Source of the DNA: Ryuthela nishihirai
Taxonomy: Eukaryota; Arthropoda; Arachnida; Araneae; Heptathelidae
DNA: 64,000 nucleotides
Assembly (NCBI GenBank): GCA_038380435.1
Contig: JAWZYU010000025.1
Coordinates: 44,772,691 to 44,836,690, forward strand
Reading direction: 5' to 3'
Each line of letters opens with the position of its first letter. Positions within the stretch are counted from its first letter, which is position 1. The position numbers and the translations under genes were made by a program. Below the pieces are notes generated by a model. That model saw only the letters and a program-made list of their open reading frames with translations, did no database searches and was not told where the DNA came from. Positions 53,625 to 62,974 of the stretch are shown piece after piece.

Positions 53625-54009
53625 GTTGGGGCGGGGGTGGCTCAGTCGGTAGCACGCCAGGCTCGTAATCTGTAGTTCCCATGTTCGAGTCCCAGCTGGG
53701 TCAGCGTTGAGATTTATCTCCGCAAAATTCCCCGCCCTGCCCACGGTCAGTAGGGGACACCGATGGGCTTGAAAAGGCCGCCGTCCGTCGGATGGGACGT
53801 TAAGCCGTGGCACCGTGTGCGGGAGAGCCATACCCTGTGCACGTTAAAGAACGCTGGATGGCCTTGACGGGAGGCTACCATCTGTCTCCCAACAGCTGTT
53901 CCAGTGGGTCCCCTTCCCCAACCTTCTCTGAGCCTTCGGGATCCATGTGACCTGGCCATTTAGCCCATGGTGTGCAAAAAAGTGCCGCTCAGAGGTAAAA
54001 CAACCCAAC
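53625..54009 (+). repeat. SINE-B copy with 9-bp TSD
   Basis: A full-length unit from GTTGGGGCGGGGGTGGCTCA, with GTTCGAGTCCCAGCTGGGT as B-box region, to AGAGGTAAAACAACCCAAC. CCTATTAAA at 53616-53624 is repeated at 54010-54018 and defines both ends. Confidence 0.92.
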
Positions 54010-54224
54010 CCTATTAAAATTTAGCAACCATTCGCAGGTCGGAGGCCCTAAAAAGGACCGTTTGCTTAGTTTTCCTTTTTAAGACAACAACTAGCCACCT
54101 ATCTTTGCTACTGAATCTTATGTTAATTAAAAGCACCAATCTCTTACGATGCTTAACTTTAGTCACTTTTCCTCTCAATCACCAATGATATTTAAAGACC
54201 CCACAGCAATGCCTATTCTCCTGT

Positions 54225-54449
54225 TTATCTGATATTTATGCCCTTCCCTTTTTTTGCCCCTTCAATTCCTTTAATAAAATTCCTTTTTGACTCTTTTTGT
54301 TTTGGTGGACCAAGAGGTCTCTTTTTAAGTAACGAAGAAGAGTTTTTCATTCCATCAGGAATGTGCCAGGCATCAAACAACACACCAATCTTGAAATCCT
54401 GTTCCGCATCTGCTTCCTCTTCTTTGATATCCATTTCCTCGCTCTCTTC
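54225..54449 (-). CDS. Putative terminal coding exon, unidentified charged protein
   Basis: The minus strand has a pyrimidine-rich acceptor (CCCCTTCCCCTTGTGTAAGC then TTTAG) followed by an uninterrupted frame of 74 codons: EESEEMDIKEEEADAEQDFK, GVLFDAWHIPDGMKNSSS, LLKKRPLGPPKQKESKRN, ending GKGINIR and a stop at 54227-54225. The acidic start and Lys-rich end, Pro-rich middle and lack of stops look protein-like. I do not recognise the family. It lies between two SINE-B copies and downstream of the kinase pseudogene, same strand. It may be an exon of a real gene or a retrocopy remnant. Confidence 0.35.
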   Translation of the reverse strand, partial: EESEEMDIKEEEADAEQDFKIGVLFDAWHIPDGMKNSSSLLKKRPLGPPKQKESKRNFIKGIEGAKKGKGINIR

Positions 54450-54495
54450 CTAAAGCTTACACAAGGGGAAGGGGATTCATTCCTAACTTCACGAG

Positions 54496-54885
54496 GGTCG
54501 GGGTGGCTCAGTCGGTAGCATGCCAGGCTCGTAATCTGTAGTTCCCAGGTTCGAGTCCCAGCTGGGTCAGCGTTGAGATTTATCTCCGCAAAAATTCCCC
54601 GCCCTGCCCACGGTCAGTAGGGGACACCGATGGGCTTGGAAAAGCCGCCATCCGTCGGATGGGACGTTAAGCCGTGGCTCCGTGTGCGGGAGAGCCATAC
54701 CCTGTGCACGTTAAAGAACACGCTGGATGGCCAAGACGGGAGGCTACCATCTGTCTCCCAACAGCTGTTCCAGTGGGTCCCCTCCCCCAACCTTCTCTGA
54801 GCCTTCGGGGTCCATGTGACCTGGCCATTTAGCCCATGGTGTGCAAAAAAGTTCCGCTCAGAGGTAAAACAACCCAACCCAACCT
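54496..54885 (+). repeat. SINE-B copy, full length
   Basis: Nearly identical to 53625-54009 (GGTCGGGGTGGCTCAGTCGG start, GTTCGAGTCCCAGCTGGGTC, AACCCAACCCAACC end). The two copies are direct repeats about 870 bases apart. I see no clear target duplication here. Confidence 0.9.
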
Positions 54886-54934
54886 GGTTCCTTGAGCTGG
54901 CTGGTGGGTTCAGGTGAAATACACCTCTGCGTCA

Positions 54935-56720
54935 TCAGGCAGGAAAACTCTCTTCAACGTCGTCTTTTGACGAGCTTCCGATGTTTTCCTTCTTGGCCTC
55001 TTCCGATCGTTCTTCTTCTTCACATTTCTTCTGGTTGTAATCGGGAACATGGAGGAATGGATGCTGTAATGCTTCATCTGTACCAAGCCGCTGTGATGCA
55101 TCCACACATAGGAAGCAGCAAATAAACTCCACGAACTGTTCAGCATTCTCAGAGTTCACACCAGCACATGGATTCGCTTTCCTCAGTAGTTTCAGCAAAC
55201 GGAGGCTTCCCAATATATCGCCGAGGACAGGAAAGATGTGGTCGTCAAAGTTCAGTGGCTTCGGAGAATATTTTAATATTCGTGTAAGGGCTTGGCGACT
55301 GAAAATCTGTACTGATGTTATTCCGAAAGTCCACATTTCTACAACTACACCTTTGAGAGGACCGCGCAAACTCCATGAAGTCACTTCTGGAGGCAGGTAA
55401 CTGAAGACGACGCCAAACTTCCTTCTATAAACATTTTCAATATCTGTCAATAAGGAAAAGTCAGTGAGAATGGCATGATCAGAGGATATTTTCTTCTTTC
55501 ACATCCACATGGCATGATCAGAGGATATTTTCTTCTTTCACATCCACATGGCATGATCAGAGGATATTTTCTTCTTTCACATCCACATGGCATGATCAGA
55601 GGATATTTTCTTCTTTCACATCCACATGGCATGATCAGAGGATATTTTCTTCTTTCACATCCACATGGCATGATCAGAGGATATTTTCTTCTTTCACATC
55701 CACATGGCATGATCAGAGGATATTTTCTTCTTTCACATCCACATGGCATGATCAGAGGATATTTTCTTCTTTCACATCCACATGGCATGATCAGAGGATA
55801 TTTTCTTCTTTCACATCCACATGGCATGATCAGAGGATATTTTCTTCTTTCACATCCACATGGCATGATCAGAGGATATTTTCTTCTTTCACATCCACAT
55901 GGCATGATCAGAGGACATTTTCTTCTTTCACATCCACATGGCATGATCAGAGGATATTTTCTTCTTTCACATCCACATGGCATGATCAGAGGATATTTTC
56001 TTCTTTCGCATCCACATGGCATGATCAGAGGATATTTTCTTCTTTCACATCCACATGGCATGATCAGAGGATATTTTCTTCTTTCACATCCACATGGCAT
56101 GATCAGAGGATATTTTCTTCTTTCACATCCACATGGCATGATCAGAGGATATTTTCTTCTTTCACATCCACATGGCATGATCAGAGGATATTTTCTTCTT
56201 TCACATCCACATGGCATGATCAGAGGATATTTTCTTCTTTCACATCCACATGGCATGATCAGAGGATATTTTCTTCTTTCACATCCACATGGCATGATCA
56301 GAGGATATTTTCTTCTTTCACATCCACATGGCATAAACGGTAACCGTGCAACTGAGAGCTTTCAAAGCATCCACCACGTACTTCCTCTTCCGCATCAGGC
56401 AATTCGGATCATGGCCAAACTCCCAGTCGTGGATCGTATCGAAGATGTCCCTCTTCATCACAGACATCACAAAGGCTCGACTCTCTCCGATCAGTGGCAA
56501 AATTCCACAGAGTGGGATGATGTTCGGGTGGTTTAAACGGGGCCAATAGAAATCCTCGCCTGGGGAAGGGCATGACACCACTTTAACGGCAACTCTCTTG
56601 TTCACCTTTCTTTCAGTCATTTCAATAACATCTCCAAATCCTCCTCTCACCCAGGCGGCGTACATAGAGGTAGTCTGGATGACTTTTCAGACGATCGATA
56701 GACGCAGAAACAGGTCAGTA
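54935..56720 (-). pseudogene. Intronless protein kinase pseudogene with amplified catalytic loop
   Basis: From right to left the minus strand reads SIDRLKSHPDYLYVRRLGE, then (plus one base) GGFGDVIEMTERKV as the glycine-rich loop, RVAVKVV with the ATP-binding Lys, LNHPNIIPLCGILPL, KRKYVVDALKALS, then (frame change) LHGYRLCHVDVKEENIL, the HRDLKPENIL-type catalytic loop. After the 39-bp array comes DHAILTDFSLL (DFG-like, DFS) in another frame, then YRRKFGVVFSYLPPEV, VEMWTFGITSVQIFSR (subdomain IX), a C-lobe with DASQRLGTDEALQHPF (subdomain XI Arg) and an acidic tail ending EESFPA. All 11 subdomains occur in order without introns, so a retrocopy is likely. At least three single-base frame breaks (near 56645, 56355 and at the array) prevent an intact kinase. 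The kinase subfamily was not identified. Confidence 0.8.
55475..56332. repeat. 22 x 39-bp minisatellite derived from the kinase catalytic loop
   Basis: The unit on plus begins CATGATCAGAGGATATTTTC and ends TTTCACATCCACATGG. It repeats exactly every 39 bases, 22 times, with only two substitutions in 858 bases (C at 55916, G at 56008). On the minus strand each unit carries the codons for HVDVKEENIL followed by TGA. Because 39 is divisible by three, frames are kept through the array, which creates long artefactual open frames on both strands (13-residue repeats such as MIRGYFLLSHPHG). Confidence 0.97.
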
Positions 56721-57270
56721 CAGTCACTCAAAAAAGTATCCGAACACTACGGTTGATTACAGAAGTCACGTGACACGAAGGTTGCCAGATCACTAATTTC
56801 TAAAAAAATCGCTGCCAGATATTTTTTCTGAATTCTGTAATCAACCATAGTGTTCGGATATTTTTTAATACATATAATGCGTATGAATATACAATGCAAT
56901 GAATATGGAGCGTGTGCAGTTACCGTTCACAGCAGACTGGAACGATTGTGGTTAATGTTCACAGCACATTGGATCATGTGAGCTCACAAAGACCTAGATC
57001 GTGTGGGCTCACTCACGGAAATATTGAGCGTGTGCAGTTACCGTTCACAGCAAACTGGAGCGTGTGCAGTTACTGCACACGCTCCAGTTTGCTGTGAACG
57101 GTAACTGGGGCGTGTACAGTTGCTGTACACGCTCCAGGTATTTTTCCTGAATTCTGTAATCACGTGACACGAAGGTTGCCAGATCATTAATTTCTAAAAA
57201 AATCGTTGCCAGATATTTTTTCGGAATTCTGTAATCAACCATAGTGTTCGGATACTTTTTTGAGCGACTG
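56721..57270. mobile_element. TA-flanked miniature element M1 with palindromic core
   Basis: TA at 56719-56720 and 57271-57272 flank ends CAGTCACTCAAAAAAGTATC and, inverted, CAGTCGCTCAAAAAAGTATC, a Tc1/mariner-type signature. Inside are a repeated module (GACACGAAGGTTGCCAGATC ... GAATTCTGTAATCAACC) at 56775-56860 and 57165-57250, one copy of a 118-bp unit, and a 73-bp palindrome at 57035-57107. No transposase. It lies just upstream of the kinase pseudogene. Confidence 0.85.
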
Positions 57271-57329
57271 TACATATGGAAAAAGAAATCTTTTTACTGA
57301 CATTTGCAACTGCTTTTAAATAAAGATAA

Positions 57330-57440
57330 AAAATTCCTTTCAAGTAGCTGCTTGCCACAGAGACTTGATAGGAGCTTATGAGATTAATATCCCACAGAAA
57401 GATCTGTAAGGAAGGCGAGAGATCAGCAGAAAGACAAGGA
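57330..57440 (-). repeat. SINE-A remnant
   Basis: TCAAGTAGCTGCTTGCCACA, GATAGGAGCTTATGAG and CACAGAAAGATCTGTAAGGA follow the minus-strand SINE-A body with many substitutions. Confidence 0.6.
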
Positions 57441-57444
57441 AATT

Positions 57445-57730
57445 TGTTTGACAACATTTGTACGCCGGAATTTTGTTCGACGGAAATTTATTCGAGACTG
57501 AAATTTGTTCGAAGCAAAATTTGTTTGACGTAAATTTGATCGATACGGAAATATGTTCGGCAGAATTTTGTTCGACGGAAATTTATTTGAAACTTAAATC
57601 TGTTCGACTAAAATTTGTTCGATCGAAATGTGTTGGAAACGGAAATTTGTTCGATCGAAATGTGTTGGAAACGGAAATTTGTTCGATCGAAATGTGTTGG
57701 AAACGGATTTTTTTTCGACCAACGTTTTAT
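57445..57730. repeat. TTCGA-rich minisatellite (about 16-17 bp units, last part 32 bp x 3)
   Basis: Variants of GACGGAAATTTGTTCGA are repeated about 16 times; from 57617 a 32-bp double unit (GTTCGATCGAAATGTGTTGG plus AAACGGAAATTT) recurs at 57617, 57649 and 57681. It yields a chance open frame on plus with repeated LFDGN/ETEICS-like phrases; I do not regard this as a gene. Confidence 0.85.
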
Positions 57731-57734
57731 TAAA

Positions 57735-58489
57735 AATTGGAGAATTTTGAAATACTGAGACTCAGCTAGAGGTCGTACTCATCGATAAGGTCTCTTCTGG
57801 GCTCTTTAGGCTGAATAGAGTTTAGAGTGCTTGCATTTTAACCAACTCTGTCTGTTGAGAAGTAAACGATATTAATATCTCATTTTTTCTCCAACTTTTA
57901 ATTTTTGATTGTTTTTATTTGATATTTTTTCTACTCAACTATTACGCTAAATGATTATTAAAATATGACCACACATGTTATGCCAATGAGATTCTAATTT
58001 CGAAGTCCTATAACTGTTAAAGTTTCTGACTGATGCTAAACTGTTCACGTCTAACTGATGCTTCTTTGTAAAAAACTATATACGCTTCCATATACACAAA
58101 TTCATGCGCATACAAACACACACAGAACGTAAAAATTAGTGTCTTATTTTTAGGATAAATAGATCGATAACTAATAGTAAATGATAATTCAAGGTAATTT
58201 GTTGAAAAAAAATGTATAATGAAATATTTAATCAGATGATATGATTTTTATTAACCACTGTTTATATTTTTTTTCTGGACGAAAATTTCCAAATTCCCCA
58301 GTTAAAGTGGACTCGTTTTAAGTGACGTTTTTTCGGTCCCAATTGTTCACGGATAATGAGGACCTCCTCTACAATTAATCATATTCTTAAGCATCCCATT
58401 TGTGAAACCCACTTTTACTTACGTATGTCGTGGTGTTGGTAATAAGTATTAGTTATTCTCAAGCCATTAAGTTTCCTTATCTGTAGAAG
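57735..58489. other. Intergenic AT-rich sequence, nothing recognised
   Basis: No coding or repeat signature noticed. Confidence 0.3.
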
Positions 58490-60210
58490 ACGTTGCCCAT
58501 TGCCATTGCAGCTATAAATATCAAAGCGACATATCACCCCTCCCCAAAGGTCAGAGTCAGTATCAACTTTAGCATTAAAGTACTTTAGTAATATCTCCTT
58601 TCTTGACAGATTTCAAAATATCCTGAAGTTGCCCATAAAACCTATCTTGGTGATACTCATCGGCATCCTCAATGGGGGCATAACAACAGATAACATTCAA
58701 GTATTTAATATTAGTTTCAAATTTCCTATAAAAAATCTTTCCTTAATGCAGTCAAATCCCAAACCTCACTATAGCAGCTGCTGAGAAGCAAACTTGCGCC
58801 TTGGAGATGCTTTCCATCCTCTCTCTCTGAAAGGAGAAATTTAAGAATATTTTTAGGTATCTGAACTTTACGTATCCGTCTGGTCACTTTAAATCATGGG
58901 CTGCGGCAGTGTGTGTGTATATTAGTTGCATGTTCTGTGCCGCTAATATAGGGTGTGTATATGGGGGGGGGGGGGGGGAGAGAGTTTCCTCCACCTGGAA
59001 AAATTTATCGAAAAATTAATTTTTGTCAAATAATATCAGGTGTACCATAATTAATGTATCTCTTTTTCCTTTTTTTATTCTTTAAAGAAATGCCATTTTT
59101 TTTAATGTTTCCCTTTGCTGCCGGAAATTTCCATTTCTTGGTATTTATTAATATTACGAAAAATGATTTTTTGCGTGTATTTTTAATAAGTTCCTTTTGT
59201 TTTGCGGCATTCTTAGCTGTATTATGATATCATGTATGCATGCTTCCTATTTCTAACTACACTTATTAATGAACGACTCCTTAAAAATATTTCCATCTTG
59301 AAACTTAATTTGTTTTTTACTTCTAGCTGGAATTTTTTTGCACATCCCGGATATAAATTTACCTCCCCCCCCTTTTTTTTTGAGATTGCTAGTATGAGTA
59401 ATGGAGATAAAAAAATATTAAACATCTGCATATTTGGGGCATTTTTCAAGCAATGTTTTAAAACCCTCTATAAGGAAAGAGGAAAATGTGACACTGGAAA
59501 TCCAGTCTCTTGACCCCCAATTTTTTGCCCGATTGCCGGACAACAGAATAACTGTATTGTGTCCTCACATTCCAACTGCATGTGGATAGAAAATGGTAAC
59601 TGGGATGTTTAAAGAAACTATGTTTATTGAGAGAGGGAATGCCGACAATATCAAACGGCCCCCTTATCGCAGACGTGGGGCAAAGACCCGTTCCCCCAAC
59701 ACTAAAGGCTGAAGCCATCTACACTGGAAGACTTCCTCCAATGTAGAATTTGACGATGCCAGTAGAAGCAAAGAGTTCAGGTGCCTGCGATGACCTCTGC
59801 TCAGGATTATCCACCAGCTGATAAACATATCCTGTGAATCTATTCACTTGGGGCTGTCAACCCACAAACAAACAGAAAACACAGCGGAAGATTTTCCCTC
59901 CACAGAAGCCCAACAGTGCAGCAAATTCAGGATCCATAATCAAGCTCAGAGCCATAATTCAATCCAGTCCAGTGGGTTTATATGGTCAGCACCAGGACCC
60001 TGTGTTGTTGACCACTCCTCAGCAGGGTAGAAAAAAAAAGAAAAGTAGCCAGAGTTGTCCAGATCAGTAGGCCACACTAATCTGGCAGCCCTCGTCTTCC
60101 GTTCACTTCCACAAGAGAGTATATCTTTTGAAAGGTACTAAATGGCTGCTGTACCACGAGAAGGCGAGGTCGGACATTAGGTGCTAGGCCTGACCAGTTC
60201 TGTGCATCAC
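58490..60210 (-). mobile_element. LINE 5' region and endonuclease fragment, degraded and interrupted
   Basis: From the right, the 5' part (60210-59560) ends in a WNVRT motif, the usual start of an APE-type LINE endonuclease. After an interruption by repeat R3 (59330-59530) and a G16 run (58963-58978), the minus strand resumes with KAQVCFSAAAIVRFGI-like sequence and NVICCYAPIEDADEYHQDRF, YGQLQDILKSVKKGDIT (58800-58570), the endonuclease core. The family is the same as 18112-18860. Stops are present throughout. Confidence 0.7.
59330..59530 (-). repeat. Dispersed repeat R3, inverted copy
   Basis: Reverse complement of 29060-29290: GTCAAGAGACTGGATTTCCA, then ACTAGCAATCTC next to a G run on the minus strand. 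Its presence inside the LINE suggests a later insertion. Confidence 0.55.
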
Positions 60211-60239
60211 AGGGGTACACAGGGTACACAGTTCTGTAC

Positions 60240-60854
60240 ATCACAGGGCATCACAGGGTACACAGCTCTCCTTCCAGTGAATACCTAATTTGAAGCTATT
60301 TGTCCAGTGTGGGTGAAACTGCTAATTTGTTTACTTTTAATAATATAACCTTTTTCATTACTCCTAAAATTGGAGAATTGAGAAATGTAGTTTTTCAAAT
60401 AAAAACTGTTATGAAAATATGTATTTCCAAGATTAATTTTAATATCTTCATTTTTAAATTTGTGTAACTGTTGTGAAACAATAACAGGACACTCTCGATT
60501 ACAAGAAGCCTATATTAAAAGAGAGTGACCATACGGGACTTTTGGTCTTACACATTGAATGAAGGAACTGTTGGATTTGTTGTGAAAGGCTACCAAAATA
60601 TTCTTTTACGAAGACATAAAATGAAAAAAAAAATTAGGGGGAATATTCTTAGGAATTTTTGTGATATAGTAGAAAAATACATAACAACTCATAAAATGAG
60701 AAGAATAGTAAAATCCCCCCCCCTATTCCGAAGCTAAATTTCTTATCAGGGTTCTTATTAAACTGTAACTTTGTAATGTGAAAAAAATTAGGTGCTACCA
60801 GAATAGTACCTGATATACCAGAATACTACCCTGATAGAAAGTGGCTTTCGTTTG
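60240..60854. other. Intergenic sequence, nothing recognised
   Basis: A local duplication GTTCTGTGCATCACAGGG / GTTCTGTACATCACAGGG lies near 60198-60250. No gene signal. Confidence 0.3.
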
Positions 60855-60856
60855 TA

Positions 60857-61783
60857 CAGTCGCTCAAAAAAGCATCCGAACACTATGGTTGATTGCAAAA
60901 TTCAGAAAAAATATCTGGCAACGTTTTTTTTAGAAATTAGTTATCTGGCAACCTTCGTGTCACGTGATTACAGAATTCAGGAAAAATATCTGGAGCGTGT
61001 ACAGCAACTGTACACGCTCCAGTTACCGTTCACAGCAAACTGGAGCGTGTGCAGTTACTGCACACGCTCCAGTTTGCTGTGAACGGTAACTGCATACGCT
61101 CCAGTTTGCTGTGAACGGTAACTGCACACGCTCAATATTTCCGTGAGTGAGCCCACACGATCTAGGTCTTTGTGAGCTCACACGATCCAATGTGCTGTGA
61201 ACATTAACCGCAACCGCTCCAGTTTGCTGTGAACGGTAACTGCACACGCTCAATATTTCCGTGAGTGAGACCACACGATCTAGGTCTTTGTGAGCTCACA
61301 CGATCCAATGTGCTGTGAACATTAACCGCAACCGCTCCAGTTTGCTGTGAACGGTAACTGCACACGCTCAATATTTCCGTGAGTGAGCCCACACGATCTA
61401 GGTCTTTGTGAGCTCACACGATCCAATGTGCTGTGAACATTAACCGCAACCGCTCCAGTTTGCTGTGAACGGTAACTGCACACGCTCCATATTCATTGCA
61501 TTATATATTCATACGCATTATATACATTAAAAAATATCCGAACACTATGGTTGATTACAGAATTCAGAAAAAATATCTGGCAACGATTTTTATAGAAATT
61601 AGTGATCTGGCAACCTTCGTGTCACTTTTGTGAAATTAGTGATCTGTCATTTTTGCGAAATTAGTGATCTGGCAAGTGACACGAAGGTTGCCAGATCACT
61701 AATTTCTAAAAAAATCGTTGCCAGATATTTTTTCTGAATTTTGTAATCAACCGTCGTGTTCGGATACTTTTTTTGAGCGACTT
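60857..61783. mobile_element. TA-flanked miniature element M2, inverted relative to M1, with expanded core
   Basis: TA at 60855-60856 and 61784-61785; ends CAGTCGCTCAAAAAAGCATC and, inverted, AAGTCGCTCAAAAAAAGTAT. Its internal order is the reverse complement of M1, with the 118-bp unit present about 3.4 times (61093-61492) instead of once, and a 92-bp foldback at its right end. Confidence 0.85.
61093..61492. repeat. 118-bp tandem array inside M2 (about 3.4 units)
   Basis: The phrase CAACCGCTCCAGTTTGCTG starts at 61211, 61329 and 61447, exactly 118 apart; a variant starts at 61093. Each unit contains two inverted modules: GCTGTGAACGGTAACTGCAC and GCTGTGAACATTAACCGCAA. Confidence 0.9.
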
Positions 61784-61785
61784 TA

Positions 61786-62205
61786 CACTTGAGATAGTAG
61801 AAAGAATCCTGTTACATCAATGGTAAGGCAAATCGGAGTTCCGTAACTTCATAAATAATGTTTTTTTGTGGAAATGCGACAGAAGAGTTAAATATATAAT
61901 ACATACGAAATCCACAGTTTCGCAATACTTATTAAATATTTGAAGAGTTCTAGTAGCGGCAGCAATGCACGCTAAATTTCGAATAAATGCTGCCTACACT
62001 TATTAAATCTTTGTTTAACATAGTAAATGGCTGGGAGTACTAATTATTTTATGAACGATCTATTTCAATTCTTTGTTCAAGTTCTGTTTTTCAACACAAC
62101 GGATATTATTTCAGATATATAACGGACTGATTAAGAAGAAAGTTTTTTTCAAAATTTTAGGATGTGCAACTTTTACATTTGCTTTAGTTGTAAAAAAATA
62201 AAAAA
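61786..62205. other. Intergenic AT-rich sequence, nothing recognised
   Basis: No gene or repeat signature noticed. Confidence 0.3.
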
Positions 62206-62282
62206 AGTATCTCCTCAAGCAGTTTCTTGACACAGTGGTTGTCAGTTTATATCCCGTAGTAGAAGGTCTGTGAGGATGGGTA
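62206..62282 (-). repeat. SINE-A remnant
   Basis: TATCTCCTCAAGCAGTTTCT, GTCAGTTTATATCCCGTAGT and AGAAGGTCTGTGAGGATGG follow the minus-strand SINE-A body, with about 20 bases deleted. Confidence 0.65.
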
Positions 62283-62639
62283 CTGTTTAGAGAATTCTTC
62301 TCCGAAATTTCCCATTGGATAGCTTTAGTACTCGAAATTTAATTGCTAATTATTTGGCAAATATCCAATATATTTCCACCATTTTAAAATGTATTAACAG
62401 AGTTATGCAGAAGCAATTATTTGTTGAAATTTCATGACAATCAACCAATTTTTATATCAGTTATTAAATTTGCCATTTATTTTTGTGGTAACTTCCCATA
62501 TTTTACTCACTGTGAGAAAATGCTATATGAGTTTCAAACTTTATGAGACATGACATCTTGCAACTTGTCCAAAGGAAGTTAAACAAAACTTGTCTAATGA
62601 AGTAAAAAAAAAATCGCAACCCTGTGGGGAGGCAGCTTT
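62283..62639. other. Intergenic AT-rich sequence, nothing recognised
   Basis: Ordinary AT-rich DNA between two SINE remnants. No gene signal seen. Confidence 0.3.
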
Positions 62640-62790
62640 TTTAAGAGCACTAGTGACTCCTTTTCTCACCAAGGGCTGAACTGGAATCAGTGGAGAAATT
62701 TTTCAACGCTAGCGCAGTTGGGAATCGAACCTGGGAATTTCAGATGATGAGCCTGGCGCACAAGCGACAAACCGAACTTCTTCCGCAAAA
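62640..62790 (-). repeat. SINE-B head remnant
   Basis: GGGAATCGAACCTGGGAATT (inverted B box) and GATGAGCCTGGCGCACAAGC match the SINE-B head on the minus strand; the rest of the body is diverged. Confidence 0.6.
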
Positions 62791-62974
62791 AAATGGCAAT
62801 TTGGAGTTGCAAGCAATTTCGATGTTTTAGTAGCTATTTAGGAATCATTTTATGTTGAAACACGGAATTTTAAAGAACTGCCTCCAATTCTAAAACAGTT
62901 ACTTTTCACATATTGGAATCAAAATTTATAGCTCCGAATATTTAACAAGCTCTTTCAAATGGAGCAAAGCAAGC

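Noticed and set aside
55475..56332. CRISPR-like array
   Set aside because: Units are contiguous with no unique spacers, and the genome is eukaryotic.
55447..56536. Long open frames of 295 (minus) and 353 (plus) residues made of 13-residue repeats
   Set aside because: The 39-bp unit length is divisible by three, so any frame without a stop in the unit stays open. The underlying sequence is amplified kinase-loop DNA read in the wrong frame or strand.
57458..57733. 91-codon open frame with repeated LFD/ETEICS phrases as a gene
   Set aside because: It coincides exactly with a minisatellite; the peptide repeats follow the DNA period.
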